Numbered from the stretch's first letter, positions 8,095 through 16,984 are shown. The stretch: DNA of 64,000 nucleotides from CATQHD01 sp965202675 (GCA_965202675.1 OZ241842.1:1488001-1552000), one strand, 5' to 3'. Made by a program: numbers and translations. Notes: generated by a model from the sequence alone, not told the origin.

Positions 8095-8928
8095 TTACCT
8101 CCGACCCTTCTTGCTGCGCCGCCGCACGATGTCGCGGTTGCTGGCCTTGTTGCGTTTGCGGGTGGTTCCCTCCGGCTTGCCCCAGGGCGAGACCGGGTGG
8201 CGCCCGCCCGACGAGCGGCCCTCCCCGCCCCCGAGCGGATGGTCCACCGGGTTCATGGCCACCCCGCGGGTCTGGGGGCGCACGCCCTTCCAGCGGTTGC
8301 GCCCGGCCTTGCCGAGCTTGACGAGCTCCGCCTCGGGGTTGCCGACCTGCCCGATGGTGGCGCGGCAGTCGAGCGGGACGTAGCGCACCTCCCCCGAGGG
8401 AAGCCGCAGCAGGGCCCGGGTTCCCTCCTTTGACATGAGCTGCACCCCGGTTCCCGCCGCCCGCGCCATTTTCGCTCCGCCGCCGGGCCGCAGCTCGATG
8501 GCGTGCACCACCGCGCCGGGCGGAATGTTGCGGAGGGGCAGGGCGTTGCCGGGCCGTATCTCGGCCGCCGGGCCGGACTCGATCATGTCGCCCACCGACA
8601 CGCCGACGGGGTGGAGGATGTAGCGCTTCTCGCCGTCCCGGTAATGGAGCAGGGCGAGCCGGGCGTTGCGGTTGGGGTCGTACTCCACGGCCGCCACCCG
8701 GGCGGGGACGCCGTCTTTGTTGCGGCGGAAGTCGACGACCCGGTAACGGCGCTTGTGCCCGCCCCCCCGGTGGCGCGAGGTGATCCGCCCCCGGTTGTTG
8801 CGCCCCGAGGTGCGCTTCTGCTTGGCCAGCAAGGTCTTCTCCGGCTTGGCCTTGGTGATCGACTCGAAGTCGGAGACGGTCTGGAACCTTCTCCCCGGCG
8901 AGGTGGGCTTGCGCTTCTGGACGGCCAT
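8095..8928 (-). CDS. rplB: 50S ribosomal protein L2
   Basis: L2 is required for subunit association and peptidyl-transferase activity. The 277-residue protein contains KTSGRNN-like basic segments (KRTSGRNNRGRITSRHRGGG), the RNA-binding core and the C-terminal motif RGVAMNPVDHPLGGGEGRSSG, which includes the conserved histidine region. It is 1 nt from rplW. Confidence 0.97.
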   Translation of the reverse strand: MAVQKRKPTSPGRRFQTVSDFESITKAKPEKTLLAKQKRTSGRNNRGRITSRHRGGGHKRRYRVVDFRRNKDGVPARVAAVEYDPNRNARLALLHYRDGEKRYILHPVGVSVGDMIESGPAAEIRPGNALPLRNIPPGAVVHAIELRPGGGAKMARAAGTGVQLMSKEGTRALLRLPSGEVRYVPLDCRATIGQVGNPEAELVKLGKAGRNRWKGVRPQTRGVAMNPVDHPLGGGEGRSSGGRHPVSPWGKPEGTTRKRNKASNRDIVRRRSKKGRR

Positions 8929-8929
8929 C

Positions 8930-9217
8930 TCAGACTCCGAAGATCTCGATGGTGCGGCCCCGCGGGAGGGTCACCATGGCCCGCTTGGTGTGGGCGCGGC
9001 GGCCGACCACGAACCGGGTGCGCTTGCGCTTGCCCCTGCGGTTGAGGGTGTTGACCTTGATCACCGGCACGTCGAAGAGCCGCTCCACGGCGTCCCTGAT
9101 CTCTTGCTTGTGCGCCCGGCGGTCCACCACGAAGGTGTAGGTGTTGGACCGGTCGATGAGGTCGTAGGACTTCTCGGAAACCACCGGACGCAGGATGATG
9201 TCGCGCGGGTCCTTCAC
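8930..9217 (-). CDS. rplW: 50S ribosomal protein L23
   Basis: L23 is the docking site for SRP and trigger factor at the tunnel exit. The 95 residues contain IILRPVVSEKSYDLID, YTFVVDRRAHKQEIRDAVE and VNTLNRRGKRKRTRFVVGRR. Its start overlaps the rplD stop by 4 nt. Confidence 0.97.
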   Translation of the reverse strand: MKDPRDIILRPVVSEKSYDLIDRSNTYTFVVDRRAHKQEIRDAVERLFDVPVIKVNTLNRRGKRKRTRFVVGRRAHTKRAMVTLPRGRTIEIFGV

Positions 9218-9990
9218 GGCGAGCCCTCCCCGGCGTCCTCGGCCCCTTCATCCTCGGATCCTTCGTCCTGGGCTCCTTCATCCTGAGCCGCGGCGGCCGC
9301 CCCGTGCTCAGTGTCTTCGGTGTTTTCTGCGTCTTCTGCCGGTCCGGCGGCGGGGATCGACTCGACCGGCCCTCCGGTGGTCAGCTCCAGAGCGCGGCGG
9401 GAGAAGACCACCGTGTCGGACCACAACACGTCGTAGGTGTTCAGGCGCCCGGCCCTGCACAGCACCACCCTGGCCAGGTTGCGGAAGGAAAGGGCCGCCG
9501 CCGCCTCGTCCTGGTCCAGCACCACCAGCGCCTTGCCGTCCGCTCCGATCCCGTTCAGCAGGCTGTCGGCCCGCTTGGTCTTGGGGCCGTCCCAGTCGAA
9601 ACCCTCGATCACCTTCACCGCCCCCTCGGAGGCGCGGGCCGACAGGGCGCTGCGCAGGGCGAGGGCGCGCATCTTCTTGGGGGTGCGCTGGGCGTAGCTG
9701 TGGGGCTTGGGCCCGTGCGCCACCCCGCCGCCCACCCAGATAGGGGAACGGATCGAACCGTGGCGGGCGCGCCCCAGACCCTTCTGGCGCCACGGCTTGC
9801 GGCCGCCGCCCCTCACCTCGGCGCGGGTCTTGGTGCTGGCGGCGCCGGCGCGGCGGGCGGCCAGATGGGCCACCACCACCTGATGCATGACCGGACGGTT
9901 GGGTTCGACGCCGAACATCTGAGGGGTTAGCGCAACCGACCCTTCGAGGGCGCCGGTCGAGTCGTAGAGGGCGGCCGCCGGATCAGCCAT
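9214..9990 (-). CDS. rplD: 50S ribosomal protein L4 with acidic C-terminal tail
   Basis: L4 lines the exit tunnel and in other bacteria can autoregulate the S10 operon. The core shows VVAHLAARRAGAASTKTRAEV, GGGRKPWRQKGLGRARHGS and ALVVLDQDE. The protein is 258 residues against roughly 200-220 in most bacteria. The surplus is a low-complexity acidic tail of about 45 residues built from D/E/G/A repeats (for example QDEGAQDEGSEDEGAED). The tail reading frame is clean, with no frameshift. It overlaps rplC by 8 nt. Confidence 0.96.
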   Translation of the reverse strand: MADPAAALYDSTGALEGSVALTPQMFGVEPNRPVMHQVVVAHLAARRAGAASTKTRAEVRGGGRKPWRQKGLGRARHGSIRSPIWVGGGVAHGPKPHSYAQRTPKKMRALALRSALSARASEGAVKVIEGFDWDGPKTKRADSLLNGIGADGKALVVLDQDEAAAALSFRNLARVVLCRAGRLNTYDVLWSDTVVFSRRALELTTGGPVESIPAAGPAEDAENTEDTEHGAAAAAQDEGAQDEGSEDEGAEDAGEGSP

Positions 9991-10621
9991 GGCCGGCCTT
10001 CACCGCCCGGCGCACGAACACCAAGCCCCCCTTCGGGCCGGGAACCGCCCCCTTCACCACCAAGAGGTTGCGCCCGGCGTCCACCCCCACCACCGCCAGG
10101 TTGAGCACCGTAGAGCGCTCGCCGCCCATCCGCCCCGGCAGCTTGGTGCCCTTGAAGACCCGCGAGGGGGTGGCGCAGGCCCCGATGGCCCCCGGGGAAC
10201 GGTGCACCTTGTGGGCGCCGTGGCTGGCTTCCTTGCCCCGGAAGTTGTGGCGCTTCATGACCCCCTGGAAACCCTTGCCCTTGGAGACGCCGGTCACGTC
10301 CACCCAGACGCCCGGCTCGAACAGCTCGTCCACCGCCAGCTCCTGGCCCACCTCGTAGCCCTCCGAGCCGTCCATCCGCACCTCGACCAGGTGGCGGGCC
10401 GGCGCCGCCCCCGCCTTGGCGAAGTGCCCGGCCTGCGGCTTGTTGACCTTGCGGGCCGGAATCTCGCCGTAGGCGAGCTGGACGGCGGTGTAGCCGTCGT
10501 TGTCCTCGGTGCGGATCTGGACAACGCGGCAGGGGCCGGCCTCGATGACGGTAACCGGGATGGCGCGGGCCTGGTCGTCGAAGATGCGGGTCATGCCCAG
10601 CTTGGTTCCCAAGAGGCTCAT
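9983..10621 (-). CDS. rplC: 50S ribosomal protein L3
   Basis: L3 initiates large-subunit assembly. The 212 residues contain MSLLGTKLGMTRIFDDQ, VTGVSKGKGFQGVMKRHNF and SPGAIGACATPSRVFKGTKLPGRMG, which covers the site where the glutamine methylated in other bacteria usually lies. Its start overlaps the rpsJ stop by 4 nt. Confidence 0.97.
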   Translation of the reverse strand: MSLLGTKLGMTRIFDDQARAIPVTVIEAGPCRVVQIRTEDNDGYTAVQLAYGEIPARKVNKPQAGHFAKAGAAPARHLVEVRMDGSEGYEVGQELAVDELFEPGVWVDVTGVSKGKGFQGVMKRHNFRGKEASHGAHKVHRSPGAIGACATPSRVFKGTKLPGRMGGERSTVLNLAVVGVDAGRNLLVVKGAVPGPKGGLVFVRRAVKAGHG

Positions 10622-10929
10622 GTCTCAATCTCCACTTCCACGCCCGCCGGCAGGTCCAGCCGCATCAGGGACTCGATGGTGTTGTGGGTGGGCTTGAGAA
10701 TGTCGATCAGACGCTTGTGGGTGCGTATCTCGAAGTGCTCGCGGGAGTCCTTGTATACGTGGGGGGAGCGGATAACGCAGTACCGGTGGATCCGGGTGGG
10801 AAGCGGAACAGGGCCGTGCACAACCGCCCGGGTGCGGATGACCGTCTCGGCGATCTTGCGCGCCGATTCGTCCACCACGTGGTGGTCGTAAGCCTTCAGC
10901 TTGATGCGGATTTTCTGTTCTTTTTCCAT
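10618..10929 (-). CDS. rpsJ: 30S ribosomal protein S10
   Basis: S10 (also NusE, which joins the antitermination complex and NusG coupling) is 103 residues from the ATG at 10929: KIRIKLKAYDHHVVDESARK, GPVPLPTRIHRYCVIRSPH, then RTHKRLIDILKP. The reading frame stays open 31 codons upstream but that part runs into tuf and is not homologous. It lies only 7 nt after tuf, so the str and S10 operons are fused. Confidence 0.97.
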   Translation of the reverse strand: MEKEQKIRIKLKAYDHHVVDESARKIAETVIRTRAVVHGPVPLPTRIHRYCVIRSPHVYKDSREHFEIRTHKRLIDILKPTHNTIESLMRLDLPAGVEVEIET

Positions 10930-10936
10930 CTTGCGC

Positions 10937-12127
10937 TCACTCGGTGATTTTGGTGACCGTACCCGCCCCCACAGTACGACCCCCCTCCCGAATAGCAAAC
11001 CGCAACCCCTCATCCATCGCAATCGCCGAACCCAACTCCACCGACATCACCGTATTATCCCCCGGCATCACCATCTCCACCCCCTCAGACAACCCCACCC
11101 GACCAGTAACATCAGTCGTCCTGAAATAAAACTGAGGCTGATAACCACCAAAAAACGGATTATGCCGCCCACCCTCCTCCTTCGTCAACACATACACCCG
11201 CGCCTCGAAACAAGTATGCGGCGTAATCGACCCCGGCGCCGCCAACACCTGCCCCCGCTCCACCTCACCCCGACCCACCCCCCGCAACAACACCCCCACA
11301 TTATCCCCCGCCCGCCCCTCATCCAACAACTTCCGAAACATCTCCACCCCCGTCGCCACCGTCCCCCGAGTCTCCCCCAACCCCACCACCTCCACCCGAT
11401 CACCCACCCGAACCACCCCCGACTCCACCCTCCCAGTAACCACCGTCCCCCGACCCGTAATCGAAAACACATCCTCAATCGGCATCAAAAACGCCCGATC
11501 CACCGGCCGCTCCGGCACCGGCACATACGAATCCACCGCCCCCATCAACTCCAACACACCCCCCGCCGCCCCCTCATCACCCTCCAACGCCCCCAACGCC
11601 GACACCCGCACCACCGGCACCTCATCCCCCGGAAACCCATACACCCCCAACAACTCCCGCACCTCCAACTCCACCAACTCCAACAACTCCTCATCATCCA
11701 CCAAATCCACCTTATTCAACGCCACCACCACACACGGCACCCCCACCTGACGAGCCAACAACACATGCTCACGCGTCTGCGGCATCGGACCATCCGCCGC
11801 CGACACCACCAAAACCGCCCCATCCACCTGCGCCGCCCCCGTAATCATATTCTTAATATAATCAGCATGACCAGGCATATCCACATGCGCATAATGCCTC
11901 AACTCCGTCTCATACTCCACATGAGCAATCGAAATCGTAATCCCACGCTCACGCTCCTCAGGCGCCTTATCAATCTCATCAAACACCGTAAAAACATTAA
12001 CCCCACCCACCCGCTCAGACAACACCCTCGTAATCGCCGCCGTCAACGTCGTCTTACCATGATCAATATGCCCCATCGTCCCCACATTCACATGCGGCTT
12101 CACCCGCTCAAACCTAGCCTTAGCCAT
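10937..12127 (-). CDS. tuf: Elongation factor Tu, aberrant codon usage
   Basis: EF-Tu delivers aminoacyl-tRNA to the ribosome. The 396-residue protein is complete: GHIDHGKTTLTAAITRVL (G1), DMPGHADYIKNM (G3), VALNKVDLVDD (G4), and FRTTDVTGRVGL and MPGDNTVMSVEL in domains 2-3. The start is ATG after an AGGAGG. Nearly every third codon position is G or T: the first 36 codons contain no C-ending codon, whereas the neighbours prefer C. The last six codons (GTC ACC AAA ATC ACC GAG) return to a C/A-ending style, including the AAA lysine codon. The protein itself looks fully functional. Confidence 0.97.
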   Translation of the reverse strand: MAKARFERVKPHVNVGTMGHIDHGKTTLTAAITRVLSERVGGVNVFTVFDEIDKAPEERERGITISIAHVEYETELRHYAHVDMPGHADYIKNMITGAAQVDGAVLVVSAADGPMPQTREHVLLARQVGVPCVVVALNKVDLVDDEELLELVELEVRELLGVYGFPGDEVPVVRVSALGALEGDEGAAGGVLELMGAVDSYVPVPERPVDRAFLMPIEDVFSITGRGTVVTGRVESGVVRVGDRVEVVGLGETRGTVATGVEMFRKLLDEGRAGDNVGVLLRGVGRGEVERGQVLAAPGSITPHTCFEARVYVLTKEEGGRHNPFFGGYQPQFYFRTTDVTGRVGLSEGVEMVMPGDNTVMSVELGSAIAMDEGLRFAIREGGRTVGAGTVTKITE

Positions 12128-12141
12128 AACAGTCGGACCTC

Positions 12142-14253
12142 CTATTGTTCACCGCGTATCGCGGTTACGATACCGCGAGCTATCTGCTCGGGCACTTCGT
12201 CGTACGAGTGAAATTTCATGGTGGACGAGGCGCGGCCCTGGGTGCCGGACCGCAGGTCGGTGACGTATCCGAACATCTCCGATAGGGGCACCCGGGCGGA
12301 TATCACCCGATGGTTGCCCTGCTGCCCCATTTCGCCGATCTGCCCCCGGCGGGACGATAGATCTCCGATCACCTCGCCCATGTACTGTTCCGGGGTAACC
12401 ACCTCCACTGCCATCACCGGCTCCAGCAGCTTGACGCCCGCCCGGCGGGCCGCTTCCTGCAGGACCATGGAACCGGCGATGCGGAAGGCCATCTCGGAGG
12501 AGTCCACGTCGTGGGCGGCGCCGTCCACCAGCCGGGCGCGCACGTCCACCAGCGGATAACCGGCCAGGACGCCCCCGTCGAGTCCGGCCTCGATGCCGGC
12601 GTCCACCGCCGGGATGAACTCGCGGGGCACCGATCCCCCCTTCACCTCGTCCACGAACTCGTAACCCCCGCCGGGGCCGGTCGGCTCCAGGCTGATCACC
12701 ACCACCGCGAATTGGCCCCGCCCGCCGGTCTGCTTTACGTAGCGGTATTCGACCTTCTCTACGGGGCCCATGATGGTTTCCCGGTAGGCCACCTGGGGCC
12801 GGCCCACGTTGGCGTTGACGCCGAACTCCCTGACCAGGCGGTCCACCAATATGTCGAGGTGGAGCTCGCCCATGCCGGAGATGATGGTCTGGCCGGTCTC
12901 CGGATCGGTGCGCACCAGGAAGGTGGGGTCCTCCTCGGCCAGGCGGCCCAGCGAATCGGACAGCTTGTCCTGGTCGGCCTTCGACCGGGGCTCGATGGCC
13001 ACCGAGATGACCGGGGCGGGAAAGCTCATCGCCTCCAGCAGGATGGGGGCGGCGGGATCGCTGAGAGTGTCCCCGGTGGAGACGTGCTTGAGCCCCACCG
13101 CCGCCGCGATGTCGCCGGTGAATACATCCCGGCGGTCTTCGCGGTGGTTGGCGTGCATGCGCAGCAGACGGCCCAGGCGCTCCTTGCGGCCCTTGGTGGT
13201 GTTCAGCACCGTTCCGCCCTTGGCGGCCCGGCCGGAGTAGACCCGGAAGTAGGTGAGCTTGCCGACGTGGGGGTCGCTGACGATCTTGAAGGCGAGGGCG
13301 GAGAAGGGCTCGTCATCGTCCGGCGGACGTTCCACGGCGTCCTGGACGGCGCCGGGCAGATAACCCTGGACGGCGGCAACGTCCACGGGGCTCGGGAGGT
13401 AGTCGACCACCGCGTCGAGGAGCAGCTGCACCCCCTTGTTCCGGAAGGCGGCGCCGCAGAACACCGGCGTGAACATGTGATGCAGGGCGCCAATGCGCAC
13501 CGCGCTCATGATCTCACCGGGGGAAATGTCGAGATCCTCCAGGTATTTGACCAGCAGCTTCTCGTCTATGTCCGCCGCCTGCTCCAAAAGCCGGCCCCGG
13601 TATTCCGCGGCCGCCTCTGCGTACTCGGGGGGAATGGGTCCCGTGTTCCAGGTGCGCCCGTCGTCCCCCTTCCAGGTGTGGGCCGTCATCTCGACCAGAT
13701 CGATCACCCCCTGGAATCCGGCCTCTTCCCCGATCGGCAGCTGCATCACCAGGGGACAGGCCCCCAACCGCTCCTCTATGTCGGCCACCGCCGCAAAGAA
13801 ATCGGCCCCGACCCGGTCCATCTTGTTGACGAAGCAGATGCGGGGCACCTCGTAGCGGTCGGCCTGCCGCCATACCGTCTCGGTCTGCGGTTCGACTCCG
13901 GCCACCGCGTCGAACACGGCCACCGCCCCGTCCAGCACCCGGAGGGAGCGCTCGACCTCCACGGTGAAATCCACGTGGCCGGGCGTGTCGATGATGTTGA
14001 TCCAGTGGTCGTGCCACTCGCAGGTGGTGGCGGCGGAGGTGATGGTGATGCCGCGCTCCTGCTCTTGGGCCATCCAGTCCATGACCGCCGCCCCCTCGTG
14101 CACCTCGCCCAGCTTGTAGGTGCGGCCGGTGTAATAGAGGATGCGCTCGGTGAGGGTGGTCTTGCCCGCGTCGATGTGCGCCATGATCCCGATGTTGCGG
14201 GTGCGGCTCAACGGGTACTGGCGCAGATGGGTCAGGGCATTGGAGGAGCTCAT
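12142..14253 (-). CDS. fusA: Elongation factor G
   Basis: EF-G drives translocation with GTP hydrolysis. The 703 residues have G1 GIMAHIDAGKTTLTERIL, G2 HEGAAVMDWMAQEQERGIT, G3 DTPGHVDFTVEV and G4 FVNKMDRVGAD, with domain IV KVEYRYVKQTGGRGQFA and the domain V end MFGYVTDLRSGTQGRASS. Codon usage is normal for this genome (C/G-ending), in sharp contrast to the adjacent tuf. Confidence 0.98.
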   Translation of the reverse strand: MSSSNALTHLRQYPLSRTRNIGIMAHIDAGKTTLTERILYYTGRTYKLGEVHEGAAVMDWMAQEQERGITITSAATTCEWHDHWINIIDTPGHVDFTVEVERSLRVLDGAVAVFDAVAGVEPQTETVWRQADRYEVPRICFVNKMDRVGADFFAAVADIEERLGACPLVMQLPIGEEAGFQGVIDLVEMTAHTWKGDDGRTWNTGPIPPEYAEAAAEYRGRLLEQAADIDEKLLVKYLEDLDISPGEIMSAVRIGALHHMFTPVFCGAAFRNKGVQLLLDAVVDYLPSPVDVAAVQGYLPGAVQDAVERPPDDDEPFSALAFKIVSDPHVGKLTYFRVYSGRAAKGGTVLNTTKGRKERLGRLLRMHANHREDRRDVFTGDIAAAVGLKHVSTGDTLSDPAAPILLEAMSFPAPVISVAIEPRSKADQDKLSDSLGRLAEEDPTFLVRTDPETGQTIISGMGELHLDILVDRLVREFGVNANVGRPQVAYRETIMGPVEKVEYRYVKQTGGRGQFAVVVISLEPTGPGGGYEFVDEVKGGSVPREFIPAVDAGIEAGLDGGVLAGYPLVDVRARLVDGAAHDVDSSEMAFRIAGSMVLQEAARRAGVKLLEPVMAVEVVTPEQYMGEVIGDLSSRRGQIGEMGQQGNHRVISARVPLSEMFGYVTDLRSGTQGRASSTMKFHSYDEVPEQIARGIVTAIRGEQ

Positions 14254-14262
14254 GATCTACAT

Positions 14263-14730
14263 CTACCAGCGGTAATGGGCGAAGGCCTTGTTGGACTCCG
14301 CCATCTTGTGGAGGTCTTCCTTGCGTTTGACGGCGGCCCCGGTGTTGTTGGAGGCGTCCATGATCTCGCTGGCGAGGCGCTCGGCCATGGTCTTCTCCCG
14401 GCGGCGGCGGGCGTACCCGACCAACCATCGGACGGCCAGAGTGGAGGCCCGCCGGGGCCGCACGTCCACCGGCACCTGATAGGAGGAGCCGCCCACCCGG
14501 CGGGAGCGCACCTCGACCTGGGGGCGGAGGTTGTCGACCGCCCGCTTGAGCACCGTCAGCGAGTCCTGGCTGCTTCGCCGGGCCACGATCTCCAGCGCCC
14601 GGTAGACGATCTTGCGGGCCTTCTCCTTCTTGCCCTTGAGCAGCACCTGATTGATGATCTGGCCGACCAGGACATGGCGGAACACCGGATCGGGCTCGAC
14701 GGGCCGTTTCTCGGCCGGGGCTCTCCTCAT
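14263..14730 (-). CDS. rpsG: 30S ribosomal protein S7
   Basis: S7 nucleates assembly of the small-subunit head. The 155 residues include MRRAPAEKRPVEPDPVFRHV, KGKKEKARKIVYRALE, VEVRSRRVGGSSYQVPVDVR and ALAVRWLVGYARRR-like sequence, standard for the family. It lies between rpsL (1 nt) and fusA (9 nt). Confidence 0.97.
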   Translation of the reverse strand: MRRAPAEKRPVEPDPVFRHVLVGQIINQVLLKGKKEKARKIVYRALEIVARRSSQDSLTVLKRAVDNLRPQVEVRSRRVGGSSYQVPVDVRPRRASTLAVRWLVGYARRRREKTMAERLASEIMDASNNTGAAVKRKEDLHKMAESNKAFAHYRW

Positions 14731-14731
14731 C

Positions 14732-15103
14732 TCAGCGCCCCTTCTTGGCCCCGTAGCGGGAGCGGGCCTGGCGGCGCCCGTCCACCCCGGCGGCGTCGAG
14801 GGCGCCGCGGATGACTTTGTAGCGCACCCCCGGCAGGTCCTTCACCCGCCCGCCGCGCACCAGGACGATGGAGTGTTCTTGGAGGTTGTGCCCTTCACCG
14901 GGGATGTAGGCGGTTACCTCTGCGCCCGAGGTGAGCCGGACGCGGCAGACCTTGCGAAGGGCCGAGTTGGGCTTCTTGGGCGTAACGGTGTAGACGCGGG
15001 TGCACACGCCGCGCCGCTGGGGAGACCCGGCCAGGCCTGGGGTCTTCTCCTTGCGCGCCTTGGGCTTGCGCCCCTGGCGGACCAGCTGTTGGATGGTGGG
15101 CAA
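14732..15103 (-). CDS. rpsL: 30S ribosomal protein S12, TTG start
   Basis: S12 governs decoding accuracy and is the streptomycin-resistance locus in other species. The 123 residues contain PTIQQLVRQGRKPK, TPKKPNSALRKVCRVRL (the KPNSA motif with the lysine linked to resistance elsewhere) and HNLQEHSIVLVRGGRVKDLPG. The start is TTG at 15103, preceded by GGAGAG at suitable spacing. It is the first gene of the super-operon, with a leader of about 170 nt. Confidence 0.97.
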   Translation of the reverse strand: MPTIQQLVRQGRKPKARKEKTPGLAGSPQRRGVCTRVYTVTPKKPNSALRKVCRVRLTSGAEVTAYIPGEGHNLQEHSIVLVRGGRVKDLPGVRYKVIRGALDAAGVDGRRQARSRYGAKKGR

Positions 15104-15278
15104 CTTCTCTCCTTCGGGCCGCCGCGCCGCGCAACCGCCTTATCAGGAGGGTGCGGGAATCCGACGGGATCTTCCTGGACTTGTGCTAGCCCCGCGCCTC
15201 AAGAGGGCGCCGGGGCGGGGACGCACCGGCTGCCCCGTCTAGGGCACAGGAAAGTAGACGTGCATGCGCACGAGGGCA

Positions 15279-15307
15279 AGTATACGGCATCCGTGCGGGA
15301 TCGTCAA
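15279..15307 (-). promoter_or_regulatory. Promoter of the str-S10-spc super-operon
   Basis: On the minus strand TTGACG (15307-15302) and TATACT (15284-15279) are separated by exactly 17 nt, close to the sigma-70/HrdB consensus. Transcription would begin near 15272, leaving about 170 nt of leader before the rpsL TTG codon. No other strong promoter was seen between the genes downstream. Confidence 0.8.
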
Positions 15308-15317
15308 TACAGGTCGG

Positions 15318-15391
15318 CGCGGCCGGGAGGACTCGAACCCCCAACCTTCTGATCCGTAGTCAGACGCTCTCTCCATTTGAGCTACGGCCGC
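15318..15391 (-). tRNA. tRNA-Arg(ACG)
   Basis: A complete cloverleaf on the minus strand: acceptor GCGGCCG pairs with CGGCCGC, the anticodon arm is TCTGA-CTACGGA-TCAGA with anticodon ACG, and the T arm is GGGGG-TTCGAGT-CCTCC. CCA is not encoded. This tRNA is the standard substrate for A34-to-inosine editing by TadA, whose gene lies 2.3 kb away. Confidence 0.95.
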
Positions 15392-15648
15392 AGGCCCCGC
15401 AGGGAACCGGACCGATGATAGCCGACTCGGGCGGCAACCCGAAAGCCGCCGGGCCGGTCAACCGGCGCCAAGGCGCAGGGGCGGCGGCCTCCCCCTACGC
15501 CGGCGGGTCCGCACACCCCCCGGCCCGGCCCGTCCGGGCCTGCCGCCCCGGCAGAGCGGCAGGCCGCCCCCCCCCCCCTCGACTTATTGGCGGCCTGTTG
15601 ACATACCTCTCCTGTTGCCAAAATATCTTCATTTTATAAAAGATAATA

Positions 15649-16188
15649 TTAGCTTGTATATTTTAAACGGCGCAGTACCTGATTTAGTGCTCTACGATGG
15701 CTATTACTAATCTCATTCAACGGGCCTATATATTCAATTTCGTCTGCTATATGTTCTCCTGAAATGTATAAGACATCATCTTCTTCTGGGTCAATATCAA
15801 TCTCCAAGTGCACTTCCTTAGTTCGCCAATCCAACAAGATGGACCCAGATGATGTAGGAATCAAATTCGGTCCTGGTATACCATGTTGCAATAGTTTGGT
15901 TACCAATTCCTTTGCCCGTTCAATCACGATCCGGTCAAACGGAGGCGAATCGTATGAATCCCAATTCCATTCAAATCGAGAAAATTGATCAATTTGATCA
16001 AGAAAAAAGTCCAATTTTTCTTTTGGAAACTGATAAGCTAGTTGTGCGTTTTGCTCCTGTAATGAAAGGCTGATTGGCAACAGCCACGACAGGTCGCTAG
16101 CGTTGGTTGCTTCTAGTCGAGTAGCAAATTCGGGACCCAAAATTCCTCCTTTTTCGTCGTTATAGTCATCGCGTTCTCCTCCACTCAC
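15649..16188 (-). CDS. Hypothetical protein with a WNWDSYDSPP motif, low GC
   Basis: A soluble, acidic protein of at most 179 residues with no signal peptide. It contains RFEWNWDSYDSPPFDRIVIERA and a later P-T-S-S-G-S-I-L-L-D-W segment followed by a strand EVHLEIDIDP. This layout resembles a widespread uncharacterised family with an NWDGYG-like motif; I know of no assigned function. The first start is GTG at 16188 without a Shine-Dalgarno sequence. A TTG at 16140 has AAAGGAGG just upstream and is a good alternative, giving 163 residues. The A+T content is far above the flanking genes, consistent with recent acquisition. Confidence 0.7.
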   Translation of the reverse strand: MSGGERDDYNDEKGGILGPEFATRLEATNASDLSWLLPISLSLQEQNAQLAYQFPKEKLDFFLDQIDQFSRFEWNWDSYDSPPFDRIVIERAKELVTKLLQHGIPGPNLIPTSSGSILLDWRTKEVHLEIDIDPEEDDVLYISGEHIADEIEYIGPLNEISNSHRRALNQVLRRLKYTS

Positions 16189-16285
16189 AGCATAGCAGGA
16201 TTGCTCGGTAGCCGCAGGAACCCTCTGTTTGGAAACAGATCATATCACACTTCTATCAGGGCGTGTTGGATAATTGGTATGCGGT

Positions 16286-16984
16286 TCAAAGCCAACCGCC
16301 AGAATCACCCGACGACAGGGCGTCGAACTCGAGAAGGGCTTCGGGCGCGGCGGTCATGCCTGCGGCGTCCGGTCGTCCGAGGGAAATCACATCCCTTGCT
16401 GGCTGAGTAGTAACAGTAGTTGAAGGTGTGGTTTCCATAAAGATCACATTACAGCTATTCAACCGTACACCCTGGAAGTAGCAGGAAGCTTCAAGCCTTG
16501 TAGTATCTACATTCTCCTCTATCCATAGGAAGCCTCTATGCACAAAGGTTGGATACCCTGTAATACGCACCATTACATTGCCACAGTTCTGGCCTTGTAC
16601 TATTGGAAGCCAACCGTCATAGACTTCACCGTTCCGTTCCTCTTCTCCAATCAGCATTGGAGTATAAATAAACACACAGTTCCTGGGTCTAGGAACAGGC
16701 GAAGTGGAAGCCACAGTACTAGTAGTAGTAGACTCTATTACTACAGGTATTGTAGGAGCTACATACTCATCGCTTTGCCTGTACAGTATGCGTGCCAGGT
16801 CAAGCCGTGTTATAGGCTCATTCCAGTAGGCGGCATCACCTACTCCGTCTACTGGCTTGAAGATGCTGTTGCTGGTAGCCCAGTCTTTTGCTGGTTGCCT
16901 GTCGTCTTGTTGCTGAGCATTGACCCATACTCCAGCGCTGAAGGCTAGAGCACAGGCTAATGCTATTGTAAGTGTTCGTTTCAT
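16286..16984 (-). CDS. Secreted protein with signal peptide, unknown function
   Basis: From the ATG at 16984 (preceded by AGAGGA) the product is 232 residues. Residues 1-23 form a signal peptide (KRT, then a hydrophobic core, ending near VNAQ), predicting export. A segment YWNEPITRLDLARILYR resembles part of an S-layer-homology repeat; this is only a resemblance. A Thr/Ser-rich linker (ESTTTSTVASTSPVPRP) separates it from a domain with four cysteines (residues about 103-182) that may form disulfides. Low GC and its place between tRNA genes suggest transfer. Confidence 0.65.
   Translation of the reverse strand: MKRTLTIALACALAFSAGVWVNAQQQDDRQPAKDWATSNSIFKPVDGVGDAAYWNEPITRLDLARILYRQSDEYVAPTIPVVIESTTTSTVASTSPVPRPRNCVFIYTPMLIGEEERNGEVYDGWLPIVQGQNCGNVMVRITGYPTFVHRGFLWIEENVDTTRLEASCYFQGVRLNSCNVIFMETTPSTTVTTQPARDVISLGRPDAAGMTAAPEALLEFDALSSGDSGGWL

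Noticed and set aside
10901..12211. A 436-codon plus-strand frame rich in His, Pro and Arg antisense to tuf
   Set aside because: It is a by-product of the G/T-rich tuf coding strand; it has no family similarity and the sense frame is a full EF-Tu.
12511..14814. 767-codon plus-strand frame antisense to fusA and rpsG
   Set aside because: Shadow of the EF-G codon pattern; no recognisable domain.
15598..15628. TTGACA with a 17-nt spacer to AAATAT on the plus strand
   Set aside because: Good -35 but weak -10, and it points into the 3' end of a minus-strand gene; could be a chance A+T-rich match.
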